A stretch of 54,781 bases of DNA from Longimicrobium sp. (lineage in GTDB: Bacteria; Gemmatimonadota; Gemmatimonadetes; Longimicrobiales; Longimicrobiaceae): assembly GCA_036377595.1 (NCBI GenBank), contig DASUYB010000023.1, forward strand, positions 1 to 54,781. Reading direction: 5' to 3'. Below are positions 13,880 to 22,767 of the stretch, one piece after another. Position numbers and translations under genes: made by a program. The stretch's first letter is position 1; the number at the start of each line of letters is the position of its first letter. The notes beneath the pieces are model-generated. The model worked only from the letters and a program-made list of their open reading frames with translations, had not been told where the DNA came from and ran no database searches.

Positions 13880-16456
13880 ATGGCGTCCGACGACACTCCG
13901 CTGATGCTGCAGTGGCGCGAGGTGAAGGCGCGCCACCCGGATGCGCTCGTCTTCTTTCGTGTCGGCGACTTCTACGAGCTGTTCAACGAGGACGCGGTGG
14001 AAGGGTCGCGCCTCCTCGACCTGACGCTCACCTCGCGCAACAACGGCGGGTCGAAAGCGCCGCTCGCCGGCATCCCCGCGCACGCGCTGGACACCTATCT
14101 CCGCCGCCTCGTCGCGGCCGGCCGCCGCGTGGCCATCTGCGACCAGGTGGAAGACCCCGCGCTGGCCAAGGGGCTGGTCAAGCGCGCGGTCACGGAGATG
14201 GTGACGCCCGGCGCCATCTTCTCCGACACTCTCCTCGACGCGCGCCGCAACAACTTCCTGGCCGCCATCGCCGGGGATGCGGCGGGGGAGGGAAGCGTCG
14301 GCCTGGCGCTGGGCGACCTGACCACGGGGGAGATGACGGTGCGCCGCCTCTCCTGGGACGATCTCCCCGACGCGCTGGGGGTGTTCCAGCCGGCGGAGAT
14401 CCTGCTGCCGCGCACCTGGGAGCTCTTTCCCATCCCCGGCGCGGCGGAGGTGACGCGGACCTATCGCCCCGACTGGCTGTTCGACGCGCGGACGGCGGCG
14501 GAGGAGCTGGGGCGGCACTTCCGCGTGGCCAATCTCGCCGGCTACGGCTTCGAGCCGGGCGACGAGTCGCTAGTGGCCGCCTGCGGCGCGCTGGTCGCCT
14601 ACCTGGCCGAGGTGCAGCCGGCGGGGTTCGGGGGCCTGCGCCCCCCGCGGATCGAGCGGTCGGGGCACGTGATGGTGCTGGACGAGATGACGCGGCGGAA
14701 CCTGGAGCTGGTGGAGCCGATCCGCGGCGCGGGAACGCAGGGGACGCTGCTGGGGGTGCTCGACGAGGCGCTGACGCCGATGGGCGGCCGGCTGCTGCGG
14801 AGATGGCTCCTCGCCCCGCTGGTCGACGTCCCCGCCATCGACGCGCGGCTGGACGCGGTGGCCGAGCTGGTGGAGTCCGACGCCGTGCGCCGCGGCGTGC
14901 GCGACGCGCTGGGCGAGGTGCGCGACCTGGAGCGGCTGGCGGTGAAGGTGGGCTCCGGCCGCGCGAACCCGCGCGAGATGCTGGCGCTGGCCGCCTCGCT
15001 CGGCCGCATCCCCCTCCTTCGCGACGCGCTGGGGGACGTGCGGTCGCCGATGCTGCGCGGCCTGCTGGACGGGCTCGATCCGCTCGACGAGGTGAGGGAG
15101 CGGATCGAGTGCACGGTCGCGGCCGACACGCCCATCTCCACTGCGGAGGGCGGGGTGATCCGCGGCGGGTGCCACGCCGAGCTCGACGAGCTGCGCGGGG
15201 TGCGCGACGGCGCGGTGGACTTCATCGCCCGGCTGCAGGCGCGCGAGCGCGAGCGGACGGGGATTCAGACGCTGAAGGTCGGCTTCAACCGCGTCTTCGG
15301 CTACTACCTGGAGGTCACCCGCACGCACGCCGAGCGCGTCCCCGGCGACTACATGCGCAAGCAGACGCTGGCCAACGCCGAGCGCTACTTCACCCCCGAG
15401 CTGAAGGAGTGGGAGGAGAAGGTCCTGGGCGCCGAGGAGAAGATCAACGCGCTCGAGGCGCGCCTCTTTTCCGAGCTGCGCGAGGCCGCCGCGCGCGAGG
15501 TGCCGCGCATCCAGGCCGTCGCCGAGCGGGTGGCGGCGATCGACGTCCTCTCCGCGCTGGCCGAGGTCGCCGTCCGCCGCGACTTCGCCCGGCCGGAGGT
15601 GGACGGCGGCTTCACGCTGGAGGTGCGCGGGGGACGGCATCCCGTCGTCGAGACGATGATGCCGCGCGAGGAGTTCATCCCCAACGACGTGCGGCTGGAC
15701 CACGACGCGCGGGTGATGATCCTCACCGGGCCCAACATGGCGGGGAAGTCCACCGTCCTCCGCCAGGTGGGCCTAGTGGTCCTCCTGGCCCAGGTCGGCT
15801 CCTTCGTCCCCGCGCGCTACGCCCGGGTCGGCATCGTCGACCGCATCTTCACCCGCGTGGGCGCGTCGGACAACCTGGTCCGCGGGCAGTCGACGTTCAT
15901 GGTGGAGAGGAACGAGACGGCGGCGATCCTCCATGGCGCCACGGCCCGGTCGCTGGTGCTGCTGGACGAGATCGGCCGGGGGACGTCGACCTGGGACGGG
16001 CTCTCGGTGGCCACGGCCACGACGGAGCATCTCCACGACGAAGTCGGCGCGAAGACGATCTTCGCCACGCACTACCACGAGCTGACGCGGCTTTCCAACC
16101 GCTTGCCGGGCGTGGTGAACTTCTCCGTCGCGGTCCGCGAGGTGGGCGACGACATCGTCTTCCTCCGCCGCTTGGTCGCCGGCGGCGCGGACCGCAGCTA
16201 CGGCGTGGAGGTGGCGCGGCTGGCGGGGCTGCCCGAGAGCGTCGTGGCCCGCGCGCGGGAGATCCTGCGCGAGCTGGAGACGGCGGCCGCGCCGCAGCCC
16301 GAGGCGCCGCGGCACGAACCCGAGCTGCAGCTGGGGCTCTTCGGCCCGCCCATCCATCCCGCCGTGGAGAAGCTACGCGGGGTCGACGTGAACCGGCTGA
16401 CGCCGCTGCAGGCGCTGAACCTGCTGTCCGAGCTCACCGACGCGGCGAAGGCATAG
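13880..16456 (+). CDS. mutS: DNA mismatch repair protein MutS
   Basis: The 858-residue protein is a full-length MutS1. The mismatch-reading Phe-x-Glu is in VGDFYELF near residue 34, followed by connector, lever and clamp domains. The C-terminal ATPase has Walker A GPNMAGKST (about 617-625), the signature region GQSTFMVE, Walker B LVLLDEIGRGTSTWDG and the FATHYHEL motif. The C-terminus (PLQALNLLSELTDAAK) is the dimer/tetramer helix region. The start is ATG 13880: homology begins here, and the promoter sits 70 bases upstream. It recognises mismatches and small loops and recruits MutL, which is not in this window. The gene appears to stand alone. Confidence 0.97.
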   Translation: MASDDTPLMLQWREVKARHPDALVFFRVGDFYELFNEDAVEGSRLLDLTLTSRNNGGSKAPLAGIPAHALDTYLRRLVAAGRRVAICDQVEDPALAKGLVKRAVTEMVTPGAIFSDTLLDARRNNFLAAIAGDAAGEGSVGLALGDLTTGEMTVRRLSWDDLPDALGVFQPAEILLPRTWELFPIPGAAEVTRTYRPDWLFDARTAAEELGRHFRVANLAGYGFEPGDESLVAACGALVAYLAEVQPAGFGGLRPPRIERSGHVMVLDEMTRRNLELVEPIRGAGTQGTLLGVLDEALTPMGGRLLRRWLLAPLVDVPAIDARLDAVAELVESDAVRRGVRDALGEVRDLERLAVKVGSGRANPREMLALAASLGRIPLLRDALGDVRSPMLRGLLDGLDPLDEVRERIECTVAADTPISTAEGGVIRGGCHAELDELRGVRDGAVDFIARLQARERERTGIQTLKVGFNRVFGYYLEVTRTHAERVPGDYMRKQTLANAERYFTPELKEWEEKVLGAEEKINALEARLFSELREAAAREVPRIQAVAERVAAIDVLSALAEVAVRRDFARPEVDGGFTLEVRGGRHPVVETMMPREEFIPNDVRLDHDARVMILTGPNMAGKSTVLRQVGLVVLLAQVGSFVPARYARVGIVDRIFTRVGASDNLVRGQSTFMVERNETAAILHGATARSLVLLDEIGRGTSTWDGLSVATATTEHLHDEVGAKTIFATHYHELTRLSNRLPGVVNFSVAVREVGDDIVFLRRLVAGGADRSYGVEVARLAGLPESVVARAREILRELETAAAPQPEAPRHEPELQLGLFGPPIHPAVEKLRGVDVNRLTPLQALNLLSELTDAAKA

Positions 16457-16482
16457 GCGCGCCGCTTCCATCCCCCCAGTGA

Positions 16483-16830
16483 CAAAAACCCGCCGGCCGC
16501 GGCGAGCATGGGACGCTCGCCGCGGCCAACGCCGCCCTGGGGTGGAGCGCGCCGGCGGTGTTCGCCAACGCGCTGGGCGTGGGCGTGCTTGCCGGCGCCG
16601 ACACCCTCCGCATCGAGCATCGCCCGGACGAGGCGGTGGAGGTGCTGGCCAGCGGCTCGCACGGCGGCGTACGGGGCCGCGGCGGCGCGCGCCGCCGGGT
16701 GGCGGGAAGCAGCTTTGCCGCGCCGGTCGTCACCGGGATCGTCGCCCTCCACCTGCAGCGCCATCCCGGCGCCCCGGCGGCCGGGGTGCACGACCTGCTC
16801 TCCCGCCTCGCCGTCCGTTCCGCGCCGTGA
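16483..16830 (+). pseudogene. Remnant of a subtilisin-like (S8) serine protease
   Basis: The frame after the TGA at 16480 encodes about 115 residues resembling the last third of an S8 protease. VAGSSFAAPVVTGIVALHLQRHPGA matches the catalytic serine block (G-T/S-S-x-A-x-P), and the preceding part resembles the beta strands before it (VFANALGVGVLAGADT). The Asp and His blocks and any signal sequence are missing; the mutS gene occupies the place where they should be. It is best read as a truncated, dead gene left by a deletion. A small functional protein starting at GTG 16555 is possible but unlikely. Confidence 0.6.
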
Positions 16831-16875
16831 GCCGGGAGCGCCGGCCCGGGGGGCGGCGCGGCGGAGAGCGGCGGG

Positions 16876-16904
16876 TTGCTGGGACCGGCCGTCCGCGCCA
16901 TCTT
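16876..16904 (+). promoter_or_regulatory. Promoter of the TonB-domain lipoprotein / cbs operon
   Basis: TTGCTG (16876-16881), a 17-bp spacer and CATCTT (16899-16904), 54 bases before the start codon. Confidence 0.4.
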
Positions 16905-16957
16905 CCCGCGGAGATCGCCGCAGCGGCCCGCTGCGGCCTACCCGCACGCCGCAGCCG

Positions 16958-17362
16958 ATGCTCGGACACGCCGCCCGCACCACCGCCCTGCTCGCCGCCG
17001 GACTGCTGCTCGCCGCCTGCGAGCGCGGGCCGGTGCCCGAGACGCCGCCGCGCCAGGTCTCCGCGTCGCCGTTCCAGTATCCCGAAGAGCTGTGGGACGC
17101 GCAGGTCGAGGGACAGACCACGCTCAAGCTCTTCATCTCCGAGCGCGGCACGGTGGACACGTCGAAGGTGGACCGCAGCAGCGGCTACCCGGCGTTCGAC
17201 TCGGCCGCGCTGGCGGGAAGCCGCGAGCTGCGCTTCCGGCCGGCCACGCGCAACGGCCGACCCGTGGCCGCGTGGTTCCTCCTTCCCGTGCAGTTCGAGC
17301 TGAACGCGGCCGACTCGGCCGCCGCGCCGGCGACGGCGCCCGATACGCAGAGCCGGCAATGA
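16958..17362 (+). CDS. TonB C-terminal-domain lipoprotein
   Basis: The 134-residue protein has a lipoprotein signal (LLAAGLLLAAC, lipidated Cys21). It then has a small domain with the TonB C-terminal pattern: EGQTTLKLFISERGTVDTSKV, then FDSAALAGSRELRFRPATRNGRPV and a final FQFEL-like strand, as in the energy-transducing TonB family. There is no proline rod and no ExbB/ExbD nearby, so it is more likely a periplasmic or outer-membrane domain protein than a complete TonB. The start ATG 16958 gives a compact lipoprotein leader. Its stop overlaps the cbs ATG (ATGA). Confidence 0.75.
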   Translation: MLGHAARTTALLAAGLLLAACERGPVPETPPRQVSASPFQYPEELWDAQVEGQTTLKLFISERGTVDTSKVDRSSGYPAFDSAALAGSRELRFRPATRNGRPVAAWFLLPVQFELNAADSAAAPATAPDTQSRQ

Positions 17363-18783
17363 GCGCCACCGAGAGCTTCACCGCGGCCGTGATGGCCGCG
17401 CCGCGCCACCAGCGGCCGTACGACAACGTGATGGCCACCATCGGGTGGACGCCGCTGATCCGCCTGAACCGCGTGGCCGCCGGGATCCGCACGCCGGTGT
17501 ACGGCAAGGCCGAGTTCATGAACCCCGGCGGGAGCCTGAAGGACCGCATCGGCCCCGCCATCATCGAGGCGGCCGAGCGCGAGGGGCGGCTCCGGCCCGG
17601 CGGCACCGTCGTCGAAGGCACCAGCGGCAACACCGGCGTCGGCCTCGCCATCGCCGCCGCCATCAAGGGGTACCGCTGCATCTTCACCCTCTCCGACAAG
17701 TTCAGCCAGGAGAAGGTGCGGCTGCTGAAGGCGTTTGGCGCCGAGGTCATCGTCACCTCCGCCGCGCTCGCGCCCGACCATCCCGACAACTACGTGAACC
17801 TGGCCAAGCGCATCGCGCAGGACACGCCCAACGCGGTGCTGGCCGACCAGTTCTACAACCTGGCCAATCCTGAGGCGCACTACCGCACCACCGGGCCGGA
17901 GCTCTGGGAGCAGACGGAGGGGCGGATCACCCACTTCGTCTCGGGCTCGGGGACGGGGGGGACGATCAGCGGCGTCGGGCGATATCTGAAGGAGCGCAAC
18001 CTGGCGGTCCGCGTCATCGGCGCGGACCCCGTGGGCTCCATCGTCAAGCAGTTCGCCGAGACGGGGGAGATGGGCGAGAGCGCGCCGTACAAGGTGGAGG
18101 GGATCGGGCAGGACAAGATCCCCGGCACGCTCGACCTCTCCGTGGTGGACGAGTGGCGCAACGTGGACGATCGCTCGGCGATGCAGCTGACCCGGCGGCT
18201 GACCCGCGAGGAGGGGCTGTTCGTGGGCGGATCGACCGGCCTGATCGCCCACGTCGCCCTGCAGGTGGCGCGGGAGGTGGACGACCCCGACGCGTGCGTG
18301 GTCTTCGTCCTCTGCGACACCGGCGAGCGGTACCTGAGCAAGGTCTACAACGACGAGTGGATGCGCGAGAACCGGCTGATGGACCCCGCGCGCCTCTCCG
18401 CCGACGACGTGGTGCGCGGGAAGAGCGAGACCTCGCCGCCGCAGCTGATCGCGGTGGCGCCCGAGACGCCGGTGCGGCAGGCGCTGTCGTTCATCACCCA
18501 GCACAACGTCTCGCAGCTTCCCGTGGTGTCCGAGGGCGACTGCGTGGGGCACGTGGGCGAGACCAGCCTGATGGGGAAGGTGCTGGAGAACACGGCCGTG
18601 CTCGACCAGTCGGTGCAGCACGTGATGGACGCGCCGCTCCCGGTGGTCGACGGGCACATCGAGCTTCCCGCGGTCACGCGCCTCCTCTCGCGCAACCCGG
18701 CGGTGCTGGTGCGCCGCGGCGGCCGGCTGGAGGGGATCGTCACCCGCTTCGACGTGATGCGCTACGTGACGAACGGCGCCTGA
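17359..18783 (+). CDS. cbs: Cystathionine beta-synthase (PLP, with CBS-domain pair)
   Basis: The 474-residue enzyme belongs to the fold-type II PLP family. The schiff-base Lys61 is in NPGGSLKDR, the asparagine loop is EGTSGNTG (85-92), and the glycine-rich phosphate loop is SGSGTGGTISG. After residue 350 two CBS domains follow (QALSFITQHNVSQLPVVSEGD; LLSRNPAVLVRRGGRLEGIVTRFDVM), the Bateman module that regulates CBS enzymes through adenosyl ligands. The reaction is serine plus homocysteine to cystathionine (or a cysteine-synthase variant giving H2S). Translation is coupled to the preceding lipoprotein, although no functional link is evident. Cysteine-synthase activity is the main alternative. 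Confidence 0.88.
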   Translation: MSATESFTAAVMAAPRHQRPYDNVMATIGWTPLIRLNRVAAGIRTPVYGKAEFMNPGGSLKDRIGPAIIEAAEREGRLRPGGTVVEGTSGNTGVGLAIAAAIKGYRCIFTLSDKFSQEKVRLLKAFGAEVIVTSAALAPDHPDNYVNLAKRIAQDTPNAVLADQFYNLANPEAHYRTTGPELWEQTEGRITHFVSGSGTGGTISGVGRYLKERNLAVRVIGADPVGSIVKQFAETGEMGESAPYKVEGIGQDKIPGTLDLSVVDEWRNVDDRSAMQLTRRLTREEGLFVGGSTGLIAHVALQVAREVDDPDACVVFVLCDTGERYLSKVYNDEWMRENRLMDPARLSADDVVRGKSETSPPQLIAVAPETPVRQALSFITQHNVSQLPVVSEGDCVGHVGETSLMGKVLENTAVLDQSVQHVMDAPLPVVDGHIELPAVTRLLSRNPAVLVRRGGRLEGIVTRFDVMRYVTNGA

Positions 18784-18825
18784 TCTCGAGTCCCGGGGAA
18801 TCGTTCGGGGCCGGCGGTCGTTTGA

Positions 18826-18906
18826 TTTCACGCGGAGGACACGGAGATCACGGAGGCACGGAGGACCACGGTGAGTTCTCCGTGCCTCCGTGTCCTCCGT
18901 GTGATG
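18826..18906 (+). repeat. Hairpin-family element, copy F
   Basis: The left arm starts TTTCACGCGGAGGACACGGAG and the right arm ends CCTCCGTGTCCTCCGTGTGATG. The apex reads GTGAGTTCTC, the inverse of GAGAACTCAC. The arms are of the CACGGAGG type. Confidence 0.8.
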
Positions 18907-19091
18907 ATTCTTTCCAGGGACGGTCCAGGGCGATGTCGGCACCGTCGGCGACCTGACGTAAGTGCGCGTAAGTGTCACCCGGAGAGTGCACCCGCGGGTT
19001 CGCGAGGGCGCGTGGGGAGCGCGCCGGGAGCGGGGCCGCGGCGAGGTGTGGCGCAATCGTCCAGACGTGGCGCGGAAGGACGACGAAGTCC

Positions 19092-19119
19092 TTGCAACAA
19101 ATTACCTAACAGTTACATT
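19092..19119 (+). promoter_or_regulatory. Promoter candidate for the TonB-dependent receptor
   Basis: TTGCAA (19092-19097), a 16-bp spacer and TACATT (19114-19119), in a conspicuous AT-rich island about 100 bases before the start codon. Confidence 0.4.
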
Positions 19120-19215
19120 TTCGGCGTCCCCCGGGGTACTCTGATACGCTAGGTTGGCGCAGGACCTCCATACGGGGACGGATCCCCCATCATCACCACT
19201 CCAGAGGTACACTCG

Positions 19216-22200
19216 ATGAAACGAGTTTCGCAGGCGGCAGCCTGGCTGCTGTGCGCGTTCCTGCTGGCGTTCGGCGCCGCGGGCACCGCGCACGCGCAGG
19301 CGGTCACCACGTCGGCGCTGGCCGGGCGCATCACCAACGAGCAGGGAGCCGGCGTGCCCGGCGCCACCGTGCTGGTGGTGAACACGGCGACGGGGACCAC
19401 GAACCGCGGCGTGACCGCGGCCGACGGCCGCTACTCGGTGCAGGGGCTGCAGCCGGGCGGGCCGTACCGCGTGACCGTGAGCGGGCTGGGGCTGGCCACG
19501 CAGACGCGCGAGAACCTCCGCCTGGCGCTGGGTGCCACGCAGGAGCAGAACTTCCAGATGGCCGGCCAGGCGGTGGCGCTGGCGGGGATCACCGCCACCG
19601 CCGAGCGCGGGGCCGTGATCTCGCCCACCCACACCGGCGCGGCCGCCACCATCAGCGACTCGGCCATCAGCCGCATGCCGACGCTGACCCGCGACTTCAC
19701 CGACTTCACCCGCCTGGTGCCGCAGGTCAGCACCAGCGGCGCGGGGACGAACGGCGGCGGGCGCAACAACCGCTTCAACAACATCCAGATCGACGGCGCG
19801 GTGAACAACGACCTGTTCGGCCTGGCGGCCAGCGGCACGCCGGGCGGGCAGGCGGGCACCAAGCCCATCACCCTGGAAGCCATCCAGGAGTTCCAGGTGG
19901 TGCTGGCGCCCTTCGACGTGCGCCAGGGCGGCTTCACCGGCGTGGGGATCAACGCGGTGACCAAGTCGGGGACCAACAAGTTCGACGGCACCCTGACGTT
20001 CTTCGGCCGCAACCAGGACCTCACCGGCCGCTACCGCTTCACGCAGGGCGACAGCTCGGCCATCTCGCCGCGCTTGGCCGACTTCAAGAACTACGAGACG
20101 GCCTTCTCGCTGGGCGGCCCGATCGTGCGCAACCGCGCCTTCTTCTTCGTGGCGGGCGAGCTGGCCCGGCGCAACGCGCCGATCGGCACCTTCATCGGCG
20201 GCCCCGGCATCACGCTGCGCCAGACGGCGGTGGACTCGGTGGTCAACTACCTGTCCACGCTGGGCCTCGACCCGGGGACCACGGCCGACGTGAACCTGCG
20301 CCGCCAGAGCAACAACGTGTTCGGGCGCCTGGACTTCAACCTGGGTGGAAGCAACCGCCTGACGCTGCGCCACAACTACGTGGACGCGTGGGACGACAAC
20401 TTCGCCACCCGCACCGACGCGTTCTACCAGCTGACCAACGGCGGCTACCGCTTCAACAGCAAGACGCACGCGACGGTGGCGCAACTGAACAGCACCTTCT
20501 TCGGCACGCTGTTCAACGAGTTCCGCGCCGGCTTCACCACCGTGCGCGAGAGCCGCGACGTGGGGCAGTCGCCCTTCCCGCGCATCGAGGTGCTGATCCC
20601 CGGCGGCTGCTCGGGCGGCACCTGCCTGGTCACGGCCGGGCCCGAGAACTCGTCGGTGGCAAACGCGCTGGACCAGGACATCCTGGAGATCACCAACGAC
20701 GTGAACTTCTCGCTGGGCGCGCACAACCTGACCATCGGCACGCACGACGAGTTCTTCAAGTTCAGCAACCTGTTCGCGCAGAACATCTACGGCCTGTACC
20801 GCTTCACCAACCTCGACTCGCTGAGGGCGGGGCGGCCGCAGCGCTACGACTTCACCTTCTTCAACGACTCCACGCCGGGCGCCAGCCGCCGCGCCGAGTT
20901 CCCGGTGCGCAGCTACTCGGTGTACACGCAGGACAAGGTGGCCTTCGGCAACCTGAACATCACCGCGGGCGTGCGGCTGGACTGGACCACCCTGCCGAAG
21001 AACCCGGGCGACAACGTGCGGTTCGCGCAGCGCATGGACAGCGCCTTCACGGCCAACGGGTTCCAGTGGGGCGGGCGCCGCACCAGCCAGATCCCCAGCA
21101 ACAACTTCCTGATCAACCCGCGCATCGGCTTCAACTGGGACGCCATGGGCGACGGCTCCACGCAGGTGCGCGGCGGCGTCGGCCTGTTCTCGGGGCGCAC
21201 GCCGTACGTGTGGATCTCGAACGCCTACGGCAACACGGGGCTCGACTACACCAGCTTCGCCTGCACCACGGCGGCGCAGGCGCCGAACTTCTCGTCGGAC
21301 CCGTTCAACCAGCCGCACGGCTGCCGCACGTCGGGCGGCGGGATCTCGCTTCCCTCGCTGGCGCCGAACAACATCAACACGGTCGACCCCGACTTCAAGA
21401 TGCCGCAGGTGCTGCGCTACTCGCTGGCGCTGGACCGCGAGCTTCCGCTGGGGCTGATCGGCACGCTCGAGGGGCTGTACACCAAGAGCATCAACGACGT
21501 GACCTACCGCGACCTGACGGTGGTGGGCTTCCGCACCACCGCGGCCGGGGCCGACTCGGTCATCGAGGGCCGCCGGGTGATCCGCCGCATCACGGCGCCG
21601 GGCTTCGGCAACGTGTACGACGTGACCAACACCGACAAGAACTACAGCTACAGCCTGACGGCGCAGCTGCAGCGGCCGTTCAGCAACGGCTGGAGCGGGT
21701 CGCTGGCGTACACCTTCGGGCACGCGTACGACCTGAACGCCACGCGCTCGAGCACCGCGCGCAGCCAGTTCCGCTTCAACCAGGTGCCCGAGAACCCGAA
21801 CGACCCGCCGCTGGCGCGCTCGGACTACGACGTGCGGCACCGCATCGTGGCGGACTTCTCGCGGCAGTTCATGTTCATCCGCCGCGCGCCGCTGGACCTC
21901 TCGCTGATCTACGTGGGCGAGAGCGGCCGTCCGTACTCGTACACCTACTTCGGCGACGTCAACGGCGACAGCCAGGACTCGAACGACCTGATCTACGTGC
22001 CGGCGTCGCAGAGCGAGGTGCGCTTCGCCGGCACCTCGGCGATCTCGGCGGCGCAGTCGTGGCAGAACCTGAACGACTTCATCGAGCGGGTGGACTGCCT
22101 GCGCGAGAACCGCGGCAAGGTGCTGAAGCGCAACGCCTGCGAGCAGCCCTGGAGCAACCGCCTGGACGTGCGCGTGGCACAGACGCTGCCCACCATCCGC

Positions 22201-22437
22201 GGCCAGGGGCTGCAGCTGACGATGGACATCCTGAACTTCGCCAACCTGATCAACTCGGAGTGGGGGCGGAGCCAGTTCATCAACAACCAGTCCGAGACGC
22301 TGCTGTCGCGCTCGGGCACCACGGACACCGGCGGCCACGTGCTGCTGAACGCCTTCGCGGCCAAGCCGGGCGTGTTCCAGAACAGCGACCTGAGCTCGCG
22401 CTACCAGATCCAGGTCGGCATCAAGTACAGCTTCTGA
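19216..22437 (+). CDS. Oar-like TonB-dependent outer-membrane receptor
   Basis: The 1073-residue protein starts with a signal peptide (MKRVSQAAAWLLCAFLLAFG, cleaved near AHAQA). A carboxypeptidase-regulatory-like domain follows at about 30-110 (LAGRITNEQGAGVPGATVLV). Next comes the TonB plug (TLTRDFTDFTRLVPQV, NNIQIDGAVNN, EAIQEFQVV, GVGINAVTKSGTN) and a beta-barrel ending in aromatic IKYSF, the usual outer-membrane assembly signal. This architecture is that of Oar/OmpA-related receptors common in Gemmatimonadota, Acidobacteriota and myxobacteria. The substrate cannot be read from sequence; large oligosaccharides or peptides are typical. The gene is monocistronic with a strong terminator and is followed by a secreted metalloprotease, which may suggest peptide use. 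Confidence 0.92.
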   Translation: MKRVSQAAAWLLCAFLLAFGAAGTAHAQAVTTSALAGRITNEQGAGVPGATVLVVNTATGTTNRGVTAADGRYSVQGLQPGGPYRVTVSGLGLATQTRENLRLALGATQEQNFQMAGQAVALAGITATAERGAVISPTHTGAAATISDSAISRMPTLTRDFTDFTRLVPQVSTSGAGTNGGGRNNRFNNIQIDGAVNNDLFGLAASGTPGGQAGTKPITLEAIQEFQVVLAPFDVRQGGFTGVGINAVTKSGTNKFDGTLTFFGRNQDLTGRYRFTQGDSSAISPRLADFKNYETAFSLGGPIVRNRAFFFVAGELARRNAPIGTFIGGPGITLRQTAVDSVVNYLSTLGLDPGTTADVNLRRQSNNVFGRLDFNLGGSNRLTLRHNYVDAWDDNFATRTDAFYQLTNGGYRFNSKTHATVAQLNSTFFGTLFNEFRAGFTTVRESRDVGQSPFPRIEVLIPGGCSGGTCLVTAGPENSSVANALDQDILEITNDVNFSLGAHNLTIGTHDEFFKFSNLFAQNIYGLYRFTNLDSLRAGRPQRYDFTFFNDSTPGASRRAEFPVRSYSVYTQDKVAFGNLNITAGVRLDWTTLPKNPGDNVRFAQRMDSAFTANGFQWGGRRTSQIPSNNFLINPRIGFNWDAMGDGSTQVRGGVGLFSGRTPYVWISNAYGNTGLDYTSFACTTAAQAPNFSSDPFNQPHGCRTSGGGISLPSLAPNNINTVDPDFKMPQVLRYSLALDRELPLGLIGTLEGLYTKSINDVTYRDLTVVGFRTTAAGADSVIEGRRVIRRITAPGFGNVYDVTNTDKNYSYSLTAQLQRPFSNGWSGSLAYTFGHAYDLNATRSSTARSQFRFNQVPENPNDPPLARSDYDVRHRIVADFSRQFMFIRRAPLDLSLIYVGESGRPYSYTYFGDVNGDSQDSNDLIYVPASQSEVRFAGTSAISAAQSWQNLNDFIERVDCLRENRGKVLKRNACEQPWSNRLDVRVAQTLPTIRGQGLQLTMDILNFANLINSEWGRSQFINNQSETLLSRSGTTDTGGHVLLNAFAAKPGVFQNSDLSSRYQIQVGIKYSF

Positions 22438-22460
22438 TGGCTTCGGCCTGACGGAGTGAC

Positions 22461-22497
22461 GAAGCGGGGGCGGCGCCAGCCGCCCCCGCTTCTTTTG
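22461..22497 (+). terminator. Strong terminator after the TonB receptor
   Basis: A perfect 14-bp stem (22461-22474 with 22479-22492), loop GCCA, followed by TTTTG. Confidence 0.9.
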
Positions 22498-22512
22498 TAT
22501 GAGTAGATTCCT

Positions 22513-22588
22513 CTCACGCGGAGACGCGGAGGCGCGGAGAAACCAACCGTACGCTGAGTTCTCCGCGTTCTCCGCGTCTCCGCGTGAG
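22513..22588 (+). repeat. Hairpin-family element, copy G
   Basis: The arms are CTCACGCGGAGACGCGGAGG... and ...CTCCGCGTCTCCGCGTGAG. The apex contains GCTGAGTTCTC (inverse of GAGAACTCAGC). It lies 16 bases behind the receptor terminator. Confidence 0.9.
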
Positions 22589-22767
22589 GCAAAATCGGTT
22601 CTTGAGAAGTACGGAAGTCCGCCGTTGGTGGTGGGGCGATTGCGCGTTTTGCCAAGTATACATACGTTTACAGACGATAAATAGATGTAGATCGAATCCC
22701 GCAAGGCTGGCCTTCCGTGTCGCCGGGGGATCGGGCTGCCTCTCGTCCGCTTCACGACAGGAGGACC

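Larger units (their letters stand above)
18784..19215 (+). other. Gap between cbs and the TonB receptor
   Basis: It contains hairpin copy F and the AT-rich promoter island with an untranslated leader of about 90 bases. No gene is seen. Confidence 0.55.
22438..22767 (+). other. Gap between the TonB receptor and the metalloprotease
   Basis: Terminator and hairpin copy G occupy the first half. The second half has an AT-rich stretch (22640-22690, with TATACATACG and GATAAATAGATG) that likely holds a promoter I cannot align confidently. No gene is seen. Confidence 0.5.
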
